A stretch of 64,000 nt of DNA from Anaeramoeba flamelloides (GCA_027625915.1 JANTQA010000012.1:10998501-11062500), one strand, 5' to 3'; positions 33,035-45,273 are shown, numbered from the stretch's first letter. Notes: a model not told the origin generated them from the letters alone. Made by a program: numbers and translations.

Positions 33035-33465
33035 AACCCCATTCCAAAAATTTTGACACATCCGAAATCACAAATAGGCAAAAATAAAAACCAATTTATT
33101 ATATTTTCCTAAATATAATAAAAAACCACATTTGATTTGCCTAATATTAATGTTTTATTAGTAATAATTTTCATACAAATAGTAGAAAAAATATAAAACG
33201 AAATAAAAAAAATAAGCTACAATTACTGAAACGAGCTGAACAAAAAATGTATTGGTAAATTTGTTGACATTTCACAAACAACTGTTGATCGATCAAATGA
33301 TAAGATAATATGGACTAATTGTATGTGATTTTCCAATTTAACAAACTCAACACTAACCGTCTATCAACCATCGAAAAAAATTTCAAGATCAAACAAAACA
33401 GATTGCGTAACTGGAAAAGGAAATGAAAACAAAACCAAAATCTAAAAAAAAGTGAACAACATTTG
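33035..33465 (-). mobile_element. Copy B of the dispersed ~470-bp family
   Basis: Inverted relative to copy A. It begins CCCCATTCCAAAAATTTTGA, then TATTAATGTTTTA, CTGTTGATCGATCAAATGAT, TCTATCAACCATCG and GTAACTGGAAAAGG. No ORF. The outer end is diffuse. Confidence 0.55.
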
Positions 33466-33646
33466 TTGGAATGAACATTTTTGATTTTTATTACTAAATT
33501 TTCACAAAAAAAAAGTTAACAACGAGATTTTTTACAAATGATTATATTCATTTTACAAGATATTACATCATCGAAAATTTCTAAATGATTATTAGCCTTT
33601 CCAAATTCTTTGTTTTTCCACACTTAATTTGTAAAAAACAAAGCAT

Positions 33647-33683
<37 letters not shown>

Positions 33684-34239
33684 AAAACAAAATAAAGAAA
33701 AATTCAAGAAAAAAAAGAAAAAAAAAAAGAAATTGAAAAAGAAAAAAAAAAAGAAAAAGAAAAACAACAAATTGAAAGAGCAAAACAAAAATTAGAAAAT
33801 TTGAAAAAATGAATTCTGATCCAAAAATTTGAAAATACTTTTTTGATAAGAATACAGTGAAAAATCCTCAAAACAACTCCAATTAACATTATACTATGAG
33901 TCAAAATTTTTGAACAATAGTTTATAAATAGAATTAATAGCCTTTTGAATTTAGATATATCATTAATTGGTTTGGAATTTGTTACTGTAATAGATGGATT
34001 AATTAAAAAGCCAATATAAAATATTTACCAATGTCTGGGGATTAAATATAATATCACAATCCGTTGAGTTATCACACGATTTTAAGATATAAAGTGTATA
34101 ACCAAATACCTAAATTATACAGAATTCAAGAGAATTAAGTAAAACAATAGATTTTAATCTATACTTTCCCATCTCTGTAAAACCAAACGTCCTAAAAATG
34201 GAAAATATTGTATTTGAATTTAAATTCTTTTAAATTTTG

Positions 34240-34371
34240 TATAGCTGTTTTAAAAAAGTGTGGACTCGAAGTTTTATAAGTAGGGCTTAAAACTGACTAA
34301 TTCATATGTTTTAATCAGTTCAGTCAACATCTAATAAAACTTTTGGTACACACTTATCTAAAACAGCTGTA
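34240..34371. mobile_element. Short foldback MITE, ~130 bp
   Basis: Left TATAGCTGTTTTAAAAAAGT, right (on the other strand) TACAGCTGTTTTAGATAAGT. The arms are about 40 bp with several mismatches, and TA is at both edges as with Tc1/mariner targets. No coding capacity. Confidence 0.6.
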
Positions 34372-34625
34372 ATATCATAAGAAAAAAAAAAAAACAATAA
34401 GGTTTTAAATTTAATAAAAAAAATTATTATTTCGAATTATTCAAAAAATAATAAAATTAATTAATAAACAAACCCAAATTATTTCAAAAGTTTTATAATT
34501 TCAGAAAATCATTTATTTTTAATTAAAAGATCAAAAAAAAATTTTTTTTTATAATTAATTTTGTTAATTATGCATATAAGTATTCACGCGCACACAAACA
34601 CAAACGCAAATTCATCTGTAAATTA

Positions 34626-37600
34626 TTATTTTTTTTCTTTTAATTGAGATTTATTTTTCTTTTCTTCTTCTTCATGGATTTCTTTATAAAGGTTATTAAT
34701 AGTTTCTTGATATTTATTTAGCAAATTGATCCTTTTATATTTCATTGTATCTGTGATCAAATCATCTTCAATTGTAAAAAGATTACTTTCTATATAGAAG
34801 TTTCTAGGTATTGAAAAAGGTGTCAATTGGAATTGCTTTGCTAATTTAAAAATTTCCATTTTCAAGCGTTTAATAAATTGAGGCTTTTTGATTTCTTCTT
34901 CTAAATTTTCCTTTTTAATTTTTAAAGCATTAAGATCAGGCACAATTATTGCAACAGGAAAATCTTCAAAGGAGTTTGCATAAACCCAGATCTGAGTAAT
35001 AATTCGGCTTTGTACAAATATGGATTCAAGCTGTTCAAGAGCTATATACTCTCCATTTGAAAGCTTGATAATATTTTTCTTTCGATCAATTATACTTAAG
35101 GTACCATTTTCATTAAATCTTCCAATATCACCAGTTTTAAACCATCCATCCTCAGTTAAGACTTGTAGAGTTTTTTTTTCGTCTTTAAAATAGCCTTGGA
35201 AAACGGATGGACCTCGAATCCATATTTCACCAACATTATTTTTGGATTTATAATTCATCTCAGGAACATCAACAAGTTTAATTTCACAGCATGGCTTTGG
35301 AGGTCCACAATTACCCAAAGACAAACCCCCAAGTATACCCAACGCACCAGCAGCAGTAGTTTCAGTTAGTCTTTTTTATTTTCAATAATTTTTTAGTAAA
35401 AAAGTTCAATTCCATTAAAAATTTTAGTTATTTGTTTTTTTTTAAGATTTTTCAAATATCTTTATACATTCAAAATTTTTTTGTCTATTTAAAAAAATAC
35501 AAATAAAAACCCATTTTTGTAAAATATATACAATCACAGCATTTTCATTTTGATTTTTCACAAAAAACCAATTTTTCAAAAAAAATCACAAAAATAAAAA
35601 ACATAAAATATATTTTTGTTTAAAAAAAAACAACACAATAAAAATAACACCATTTTCAATCAATGTGCCTCTTTATGAATTTTATTTTTAGATTTACAAA
35701 TTATTTGTATAAATCTTGTGAAAACATAAGTAAAAAACAAAAATTTATATTGCTTCAAATACAATATTAAGCGGGAATAAGCGGACAATAAATTTTGGTA
35801 ATAAAATCTCACAACTTTAATTCAAACTCTTTTCTAGTCAAAGAGTGCCAGTTTAATTGAAGAAATAGAATAAATTCTATGAGTTTTTGATAGGTATTCT
35901 TCTCCAAACAAATTTTCAATTTGTAAACTGATTTTCAAATATGTTTACCCACTTTATAATGACATGAGATGTTTTGTAGAATTTTATCCTAGATTATTAT
36001 CAAAAAAAAATTTTAATTTTTTTTTTTATTATTTAAGGGAGGGTTTATTAATCCCTCTTGTTTGCCAGAATTCCTCAATTTTTATTTAGGAATTTCATTA
36101 AAGACTCAAAAATAAGTTTATTACCCATTAAGGCTAATAAGCACGTTGAATCTTATTTTATTATAATATTAGAAATATTATTATTTTTTAATATATTAGA
36201 TATATTAATTTTTTTTAATTTAGATATCCAGATTTTGCGATTATTTTCATAGGCTGAGCAATTTCATAGAAAACGGTCTAAATCTTCAATGATTTCTAAA
36301 TTGTTTACATAATTTGCAGAATTTACAGAATTTTGATTTGACCTTGTTCATAACATATGAAATATATGTTAAGGTAATTTGTAAAATTTCTGAGTTTTCA
36401 AATTGAAGTTGAACCCCTCCATTTTAAATATCTTTGCTACTTATTTATAGTATTCAAAAAATTTCAATTTTTAGATCAGATCATTTTTTCTAATTTTAGT
36501 CAATTTTTTCTTTTTCTTTTTCTTTTTTTTAAAGTAAATTTAGAAAAAAAAAAATGTTTGAAAATCTATCTTAACTATAAGAAAATTGATTCTTGGTAAT
36601 TTCATTTAAAATGAATACATTTACTATTAAAAATCTTATTACCAACAATTTTAATTTTCCAAAGAAATTGAGAAAATTTGTATGAGGTATTCGAATGAAA
36701 GTGGTCCAAAAAATATTTTTTATATTATTTTTTTCGAAAATTTAGAATTTATTCGGATATTCCTTTTATGAATATCAACTCCACTCCTAAGTTAATTATT
36801 TCTATTATTTCTAAACAATCGTATATTGGTTGATTCTTCAAAAAAAAAGTGAATTTTTCTCATTTCTTTTTGACTGGTTACTCTTTGAGTGAACTGAAGT
36901 TTTATTTGTTAGTTTTTCCAATTTAAAAAATTTTAATTGGATTTTTTAAAAAATACCCAAACGATGCACGTTTAAAATATTATTTAACTTTTAAATAGTA
37001 TTGAGTAATGCTATTTTTCATATATTAAAAGTATTCACGTTGGGTGATTTTTAAAAAAATTTTTTTACTAATATTTTGAATTGCACTTTTTCGGCTTTTT
37101 TTATTAAAAAAAAATTTTTGTTTGTTTTTTTTTAAATTTGTAATAGTGTTGGATAATTGTTTAAGTAAACTATTTTTCAAACAAAAGGGCACACCTCTCA
37201 AATCGTCAATACCATCGAATTTGATTGTTTATAAGATAATTACTTATTGGTGATTTTCATTTTAATTATTCATTTTTTCATTTTTTGCCTTTTTTATTTT
37301 TGGATATTGAACAGTTGGAAAATGAAAAAGCAAGATAAGAAGAAACCAATTTGGAAATAATCTACCAGTGTATAAGTGGAAACAGTTTAAGTTTGATTTC
37401 GAATGAGCTAGATATAGGAATTAAGAAAGACCATTATTGGATTAATGCATGGAACAAAGAAAAGAGAAATAAAGAAAAAACATTCCAACAAAATATCAGA
37501 TGAATTGCGGCTTTATCTTGAAAATGAGACTTTAAAGAACAAAAGTTTGACGTGTAAAGAATTATCAATTAAATGTAGAGAACTTTTCCCCAATTCGCCT

Positions 37601-38688
37601 TGTTCAAAGGTTTTTTATGGGGTTTATAATTTTTTTCATTACAATTTACAAAACGAGATTTCTCATTTCAAATAAAAGGGCACACCAATTTTTAAAATAT
37701 TGAATTTTAATTTTTATTGTTTTGTTTTAATGAGTTTTAAAGATTCAGTTGAGTGCTTTTTTATGCTTTATGGCGTTTCTTAGATTTTAGAATGATACTA
37801 CAATTAATTTGATTCACTTATGAATAATTCTTGAAATTTTTTGTGCCCTTTTATTTGAAAAAGAGTTTACATCCCCCCCCTCCAGCAGTTAAAAATCGAT
37901 TTTAATCACAAAAATTACATTTATGACATTAAAATTATTATTTACTTATATATTATGAAAATTTATGAAGAGGGCAGATCCCTTAAAAATTATGTTTAAA
38001 AAATAGAATGAAGGAAATAAAAAAAGAAAAAAAAAAATTGAATTATTACCCGTATCCTTGAGAAACATTTTTTGTAAAACAAACTCTTAAAAAATTATGA
38101 TGCTCTTCTGATAATGGCGCAGAACCGGAAATAATTAAATTTACTCTTCCACCAAGTCTTTTTTTAATTTTTTTGAATACTAACAGATCCCAAAATACAG
38201 AGTTTTTATCTTTAGAAATATTTTTTGTTTTTGCAGAAAACCCTTTATCAAAAATTAATCTCTCAATTTTTCCTTTATTTTTAACAGTGTTCATTATACG
38301 ATCATATAACCGAGTGAAAACTCTTGGCACTCCAATCATAACAGTTGGTTTTAATTCAGTAATATCATCAGCCAGTCTACTAAGATTACCAGAATAATAA
38401 CCAATTGAACCACCTTCAGAAGTCATCCACCACTCTGTTATTCTTTCAAAGATATGTGCTAATGGTAAAAAACTGATTAATATATCATCCTTTTGTATTT
38501 TGAACCCCTATAAAAAAAAAGAAAAAAAAAATGTGTTATTAATATTTAATAGAATGCCAAATCATAATTGTTTCAAGTTAATCACAGTTTCCCAATCAGA
38601 TAAAATTAAAAAACCCAGCCAAAATATTTTTAAATTAATAAAAAAAAAAATACAATTTGAAAATAATTACAATTGATCTATTTATAGG

Positions 38689-38750
<62 letters not shown>

Positions 38751-41700
38751 CATAACCATAATAATAATATTAAAAATAAAGATTAAAATTTAAGTTTTTA
38801 AAAATAAAATAATAAATATATGTAATATCCTTCTAAGAGTTTATAGTAATTATAAGGAAAATATCTAACAAAAAAAGACATTTGATAATAATCAGAAAAT
38901 TTTTATTTATCACACAGACCAAGTAAATCCCATTCCAAAAATTTGGACACGACATAATCAAAGTTCGGCAAAAAAAAATCACAATATATTGTATTTTTCC
39001 AAACATAATAGTAAATCAGGTTTAAGTTACCCAATATTAATGTTTATATATGCAATCCTGTTCATCCAAAATAGAAAAAATAAAAAAGCCAAAAAATAAT
39101 TATAGGTTTTTCCAAAATGAATAAATGGGTGAAACAAAAAATTGTATTGCGAAATTTGTTGAAATTCCAACAAATATTGATAGATCAAATGATAAGATAC
39201 CATTAACTCATTATATTTGTGATTGTTTATTTAACAAACCCAACATTAACCTTCTATAAATCATTAGAAAAAAAAATTTTTTTCAAGATCTAATGACACA
39301 GATTGTGTAACTGGAAAAAAGGAAATGAAAAAATAAAAAAGACAAAAAATGAAATAGTTTATAAAATGAAAATTATTTCCAAAATTAAATGGAAAATGTA
39401 GTATTGTTATTCTTTAAACTATTGTAAGTGTGCTCAATTTTTTTGGAATTTAGTTTATTTTTGAATATATTTAAGAATTATTAGTTTCACCATGACAAAA
39501 TAAACAAACGAACGGAAAAAGATATTTAAATTTAACAGACATCCAAAAAAATTTCGTTTTTTTTCTTTTTGTTAAACCATTAATTACATTTGGATACTAA
39601 ATGGGAAAAAAAAATTAAATTTAAAAAATTATTGCCAACAAAAAGTTAGCTTTTGATAAAAATTAGTTCTAAATTGTACATTTTTGAAAGTACAATCAGC
39701 ATAAATATCATGATATATAAAATTTTTGAAAGAGATTCGCACTCTTTAAAAATGGTTGGGATAATCACCAATATGAAGATTTTAATAACAATTCAAAAAT
39801 TTAATGAATAAATTATCTTTTTACAGTTCTACCAATTATTAATTTTTTTTTTTTTTTATTTTTTTACCAAAATTCTGAATTATTTCTGAAAATATTAAAA
39901 AATTCCTGATAATTCCCAAAAACCTAAAAAATTCGAAAAAATTAAGTAAAATTTGGTTGTTTTTTTTTTTAAAAAAAGACAATTTTAATTAAAAAAAAAA
40001 AAAAATTGTTTATTATATAAAATTCATAAATATCTTGCTAACAAACCGATTGTGTTACCAAAGGACATTTATTGTAATTAATTAATAGACCACCATTGGA
40101 TTATTCATTTTGAAGGTATTTTATAAAAATTATTTTAGTGATTTTCAAGAATATAAAATTTTATTTCTAATAATATTCGATTTGATTTTTTTCCGATAGT
40201 TTTCATATCAACTTTTTTTAATAATACTTTGACATGACAAAAAATAAAAAGAACAAAATTAACATTTCTCTTTCTAAAATTACATGAAAATATCTTTGGA
40301 AAAAGTTAAACGCTTTAATACACTGGATTGGTTATATTACCTTTTTGTAATTATTGAAATTCAAATATTATTAAGGTAAGACGTATGAAAATTTTGTTAA
40401 ATTTATTTTTCAATTAAGGACCATCCAAGAAAAATCCACTACGCGGAGTATATGAGTTAACGTATTGTGGAATTATAGACTTTAACTCTTGATATCCAAA
40501 AGGACTATTAAATTTATCAAAAAATTTAAAATTTTCCAAGAAAAAAATTAACGAAAATATTAATTGGAAAGTAGAAAACTTGTAATTGCTAGATGTAAAC
40601 CTGAATAAATTTAGAGAAAACTTAATAATAAATAGTTCGGGATTGAAAAGGTCAAGAATATTTAAAAATTGTTAGGTATAATAGCAATATAAACAAACAG
40701 CCGTGCCGTAGAGTTTTGTCAATTGCGTAGTTTTTTTTTTAATTCAAGAAATAAAAAACCTATCAGCGCTTTTCTTGATGTTTACTCAATTCGTTTAAAT
40801 TCTGGAAAAGCTAATGGGCGTTTTCTTGAGGTTTTCTGTTTTATTTGTAAAATATCTTGATTTTCCAAATAAACAGAAAACTCAATAAAATATAACAGCA
40901 CCTTTCTACAATTTAAAAGAATAGAGTAAAATCAAAGATTTCACGCATTATTTTGAATTCTAGAAAAGATAACATTGTTTTTTTTATTTAATTTGAGAAA
41001 TGAAAAGAGAATTTCATAAATTTTCTTTTCATTTCTCAAATTAAAAAAAACTCAACTACAAAAAATAGTTTAAAATGGAAGGGTTCTACTTCCATCTTAA
41101 AATTAAGAAATTTCAAAAATTATCTAAATAGATATTCTTATGTTTATGACAAGAATAAAATAAAAACAAAATCTTGTAATTTATGCAAAAAATATTTCAA
41201 CTTTAGAAAACATTGAAGATATCGATCATTTTTTATGGAACTGCCCATTCTATGAAAAAAATCCGGACAATTTGGATTAAAGAATTAATCCATATTAACA
41301 AAAACAATAAGGATAATATTTTTGATATTATTCGGCATAAAGACTCTTTATTCATCTTGTCATTGGTTAATGATAAAGAAAATTATGATTCTTTATTAAA
41401 ATTTCTAAACAAAAATTTTAGAAATTAGGTGAGTGCCGTGGAGTGCCTATCTTTTCCAGAATTCCAAAGAATAGAGTAGAAATTTTTGATTTTACTCAAT
41501 TCTTTTAAACTCTGGAAAAGTTAATAGCTGTTTTTTTTTTTTTTTTGATTTAAGAAAATTTATTGAATTTTCGGTTTATTTCTAAAGTAAAAAAAAACTA
41601 ACAAAAATTATTATTATTTTAGAAATAAAAAGAAGATTTAAGATTTTACTCTATTCTTTCGAATTAAAAAAAAAAAAAAAACACTAACGGTTGTAAGAGG

Positions 41701-44665
41701 AAATTAATTTCCTCTTTAAAATAAATAAATAAAAAAAAAGAACTATTAAATTTCATTTTTTTTTGGAAATTGATTGGATCAAATTATAATTGTAAGTTAG
41801 TAGTAATTTCCACAAACACAACCATTACTCTTCTAAGGTAAGTATTGTTTCGTTTTCAATAAAAAACCTTTGAAAAAATCTAGTCTTATCAATAATAGTT
41901 GGGCTGTGGAAAATGTAACCAACATACAATTAAGAATCATGATAGGTCAAAATTTGAAAATTTCAATTTAAACTTCTTTTGGGTATCAAGAGTTAAAGGG
42001 TATAATTCCACAATATTTTAATTCATATACACCACATAGTGACTTTTTCTTAGATAGTCTTTAAGTACTATCCGAATTTTGGTTTTTATGAGGATTATTG
42101 GAATTCTATGTATTAAGAGATTATGTTAGCGACAACAAACCCCGAGTTTTGAGTATGTTGTTTTTAATTGAAAATTATATTGTTACTCTTGAAGTTCAAA
42201 TGCTTCAAAAAATTCTTTAAAAAAAAATTGTAAATTTAACTAATCTTCACAATTAAAATTTCAGAGGAAAAATTAAAAAAATGAAATAAAAAGTACTTTT
42301 GAAGAACAATTATTTTTCTTTTTTATTAAAATACAAACCCAAAAAAGTAAAAAAAAAAAACAAAAAAGTGAAAAAAAAAACAATTTTACAATTTGTCGAA
42401 AAAACAACTCTCTGCTTCAAATTTCATAAATAACAGCATGTTACTAAACTTAATTTTCAAAGAAATAATGTAAATGTCTGGAAAAACGAGAGTGGAGCTT
42501 TGAGAAAAAATAAACGCTTTCATATTTTTTTTTAAAGTTCATAGTTATCGTGAAAAATCAAAGTACTCAATCCATACAAATAAACGAATTTTTCATTGAT
42601 TCTGAAAATTGAAATTTTTTGGAAAAAAAAATTCACCATAGATCTACTTCTTTAACAAATAAAAATGATTTGCAAAATTATTTTCAGAAACAAATTCAAA
42701 ATATTGCAAATTTTTGATATTTTTTTGTATTTTGATGAAAATTAAACTAATCATAATTTGATCCAAAAAATTTTGCATTTTCTTGAACAAACCAAGGTTA
42801 ATTTAAAAACTCTAACTATTTAACTTCATTTTTCTCTAAAAATCCAGATTATATTCAAGTTTATTTATCCTACTGGTATTTGCCTTTTAAATGAGAAGAA
42901 AAAAAATATTCGCCTCATTTCTCTTATTTTTCTTTTACAAATCGAGTTTTGAAACAAGTAGGCTTTCATTTGTGATCTTTATTTGAAAAAGAATTCTGAA
43001 AGATGCAGTGAAAATTCTTTCCCATTTATTTTTTAAATATTAGTATTACAGTCAGTTCCACTTTTAAGACACAAACTTTGAACGAAATTTAAGGCACAAA
43101 AAAATCTCAAGTTAAAGCACATTTTTTGGAATTTTGGTTTATTGTTAAGGGTTAGATGAAATCTCATCTAATCTGTTAAAGAGAGAATTTTGAAGTGACT
43201 AAATTTGAGACTTCTAATTCAAAGAGTATCTAATATTTTTTGGAATTTTATTCGACACAAATTATTTTACTAGAATTTGAATGTTGTGCCTTAATTTGGG
43301 ATTTTTCGTGTGTCTTAAATTTGGTTCAAAGTTTGTGTCTTAAAAGTGGAACTGACTGTATTGAGTAACTCTATAATATTTTAATATGAAGTGAAAAGTA
43401 CCAGACATTAGAAAAATTTTGTCTTGGAACCCTTTCAAGGGAAATATTGAATTTAGTTAGTTAGAGAAATGATTTTTCCAATTTACAAATTTTGATCAAA
43501 AAAAACCGAAATTGAAAATTTTTAACGCTTTCTATCTGCCTGTTGTTCATTCAAGACAACAAATATAAAGTTAAACATAAAATTATTATTCAAGAAACCT
43601 CAAATTTGGAAAGTCCTTAACAGTGTCTGTTGAGAGTCTTCAAATTGAAATTCGGGCTCTTTTTGTTTCAAAAAATTTATTTGTTCTTTTCAAGATTTAC
43701 TCTATGAAGTGAAAAACATACAAAAAAAAAAAATAAAAAATAATCCATACTTTGCACCTGTAATTGAAGCAATAATATTTGAATGAGTTAACATCACACC
43801 TTTTGGTTTCCCAGTTGTTCCAGAGGTGTACATTATTGTTGCTAAATCCTCTGGCTTTGGAATTTTGATCATGTCCTGATTAAATAATTCTTTGCCCTTC
43901 CTTAAAAGTGTTCCTACGGTAAAAAATTTCATTCCACTTTCTTTGATTTGCTCTTTAATTTCAACGTCAACTTCCTTGTCTACACATATGATTTTTTTCA
44001 GTGCGATCCCTTGCTTTTTTAAGTAAAGTAACTTTTTTAGTTTTGTTTTATCACAAAGTATGGTTTTAATCTCTGAATGATTCAAGATATATTTGGAATT
44101 TTCAAACCCCAGTGTGTCGTATAACGAAACAACAGTATATCCAAAACTGTAACAACTGTCTTCAGCAAGTTTCCCTAATTTAAATTTTGCAAGAAAGGAT
44201 AAATTAGTGAAAATGAAAAGAGTTTTTGGTATGTTTTCTTTCGTTTTTGTTTTTGTTTCATATCATATTTTTATTATTAATTAAAAAGAAAGAAAGAAAG
44301 AAAGAAATAATACATTCAACACAATTAGGACACCAAATTCCTAATGTATCACCAGGCTCGAGGCCGAGTTTGATCAAACATGCACCAAAGTGGTTTTTTC
44401 TTTCGACATATCGTTGGTAAGTAATCCATCGATACTCTCCGAACTCAATCTCACTTTCACCCTTCTTAACCCTCATTCCTATATAACGCTGATTTGGATA
44501 CTTTTTTGCATTTAAATGAAGAAGATCATAAAGTGTTTTGATCTTTGAATCAAACCTTGACTGAAGCTCGCCATCTCCAACAAGGTAAGATCTCAAAATC
44601 TTTTCTCCTGTTTTTTCCTCTTCAACAAAAATCCCTTGTTTGTTTTTATTAAATTTTTTGCTCAT
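34626..44665 (-). CDS. ACSL: Long-chain acyl-CoA synthetase, at least 4 exons
   Basis: AMP-forming ligase that activates long-chain fatty acids to acyl-CoA at membranes for lipid synthesis. Exons on the minus strand are 44665-44314, 44174-43751 (or to 43758), 38507-38050 and 35370-34626, about 659 residues. Motifs in order: [20 protein letters not shown], the P-loop [114 protein letters not shown]. Exon 1-2 and 3-4 junctions keep frame (NCVE-W-KLAEDS; QGYG-LTET). The exon 2-3 junction does not: both possible donors (phase 1 or 2) fail to match the phase-0 acceptor, so a microexon or an unusual splice in the 5.2-kb intron is likely. All catalytic motifs are present. Confidence 0.92.
35371..38049 (-). 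other. 2.7-kb ACSL intron 3 with a transposon remnant
   Basis: Donor GTAATA after GG and acceptor AAAAAAG before ACTAACTG; the split codon restores Gly in QGYGLTET. It carries a Tc1/mariner-like remnant at 37166-37869. The region near 36038-36160 resembles 32880-33030 (AAGGGA, then TTGCCNGAATTC), another worn repeat. Confidence 0.8.
37166..37869 (+). mobile_element. Tc1/mariner-like remnant with transposase DNA-binding fragment
   Basis: The terminal inverted repeats are about 28 bp: inward from the left TTTTTCAAACAAAAGGGCAC, from the right TTTTTCAAATAAAAGGGCAC. TA stands at each edge. Inside are two adjacent frames resembling a bipartite helix-turn-helix domain. The first, 37341-37503, reads [20 protein letters not shown] then [10 protein letters not shown]. 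The second, 37445-37675, reads [20 protein letters not shown] then [13 protein letters not shown]. They lie in different frames and no DDE catalytic part follows, so it is a deletion derivative. A third copy of AAAAGGGCACACC lies at about 37674. Confidence 0.6.
38689..38750. repeat. (TAA)n microsatellite
   Basis: About 20 perfect AAT/TAA units in the ACSL intron. Confidence 0.95.
38927..39390 (-). mobile_element. Copy C of the dispersed ~470-bp family
   Basis: Inverted relative to copy A. It begins TCCCATTCCAAAAATTTGGA, passes CAATATTAATGTTTAT, TTGATAGATCAAATGATAAG and TTGTGTAACTGGAAAAAAGG, and ends AAATTATTTCCAAAATTAAA. No ORF. Confidence 0.6.
40414..42064. mobile_element. TTAA-bounded element with ~90-bp terminal inverted repeats
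   Basis: Left TTAAGGACCATCCAAGAAAA to about 40510; right end, read inward on the other strand, TTAAAGACTATCTAAGAAAA. The arms go on to share GTATATGA, TATTGTGGAATTATA and TTTAACTCTTGATA. Length is about 1.65 kb. TTAA at both edges fits a piggyBac-like target. Much of the interior is a LINE 3' fragment, apparently inserted later. Confidence 0.65.
40665..41740 (+). mobile_element. LINE 3'-end fragment, copy 2
   Basis: The reading frame up to 41428 encodes the end of a non-LTR retrotransposon polymerase. In two frames it has [10 protein letters not shown], then [14 protein letters not shown], the Cys-Cys-His-Cys knuckle typical at the C-terminus of LINE ORF2, followed by [17 protein letters not shown] and a stop. 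One frame change lies between CNLC and DIDHF. The sequence then runs to a short palindromic block TAAGAGGAAATTAATTTCCT and an AAAT/poly-A tail near 41740. Homologous to 21290-21785. Confidence 0.65.
43047..43360. mobile_element. TACAGTCAG foldback MITE, copy 3 (with extra loop)
   Basis: Begins TACAGTCAGTTCCACTTTTA and ends TAAAAGTGGAACTGACTGTA. The arms match the family, but about 100 bp of unrelated sequence (including TTAGATGAAATCTCATCTAA) fills the middle, making it longer than its sisters. Confidence 0.8.
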
Positions 44666-45273
44666 AATCTTGACAGGTACAGAAACAGCTTTATTAAAAA
44701 TTAAGAAAAAAAATGAAAAAATGATTCTTAAGTGAAAAATTTTATCTAAGTGACGAATAACTTTGATTTATTTTTTTTTTACAAAGGTAGAGAAATAGAG
44801 CACTAATTTTTCAAAAAGTACCAATTCAGAATTCATAAAAATACCCCTTTGTCGACTTTCCTGAAATGAATTCTAATTTCTAAATGAATTCTTTTTTCCA
44901 ATTAGTTTTTTGATAAAAGGTTTAGTTCTTTTTGTTTTGGTTTATTGAATTAAAACAGAAAACGAAAAATAGGCAAAACAGTTTTATTTTTCGAAATCCC
45001 ACTTTTAATAATTTCTGAGACTTTTTTGAACAAATAACATTCGAAAAATTATTCTTATTTCGAAAATACTTGAAAATGAAACAAATAAAGAATCATTGAA
45101 AATCTTCAAAAATTTAGCATCTATTTTATTCTCCAATATCGTTAGAAATTTCTTGAAATTGAAAAGATTAGGAAATATATTTTTTTCAAATATTCAGCGT
45201 ATAAATAATGAACTGTTAGTATTACAATCAGGTATTTCAGAATACCTATTTTTTTTTTTAAGATGAGAATTAT

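Larger units (their letters stand above)
31829..34625. other. Intergenic region with repeats
   Basis: No gene. It contains two tandem units near 32083-32456, an inverted-orientation dispersed element at 33035-33465, a poly-A tract at about 33649-33680 followed by an A/G-rich stretch, and a small foldback at 34240-34371. The blocks around 32045 and 32460 (GTTATTCAATAAAATT and TAGAGTTTTTTAT) recur in the same order near 55210-55275, where the tandem units between them are absent. Confidence 0.55.
38508..43750 (-). other. 5.2-kb ACSL intron 2 region with nested transposons
   Basis: Holds a TAA microsatellite (38689-38750), copy C of the dispersed family (38927-39390), a TTAA-bounded element (40414-42064) with a LINE tail inside, and a foldback MITE (43047-43360). 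Because exon phases do not fit across it, a very small exon may be hidden here; I could not locate it. Confidence 0.6.

Noticed and set aside
36058-36252. 64-codon hydrophobic ORF in ACSL intron 3
   Set aside because: Ile/Leu/Phe-rich as expected from AT repeats, and the region resembles a worn repeat near 32880.
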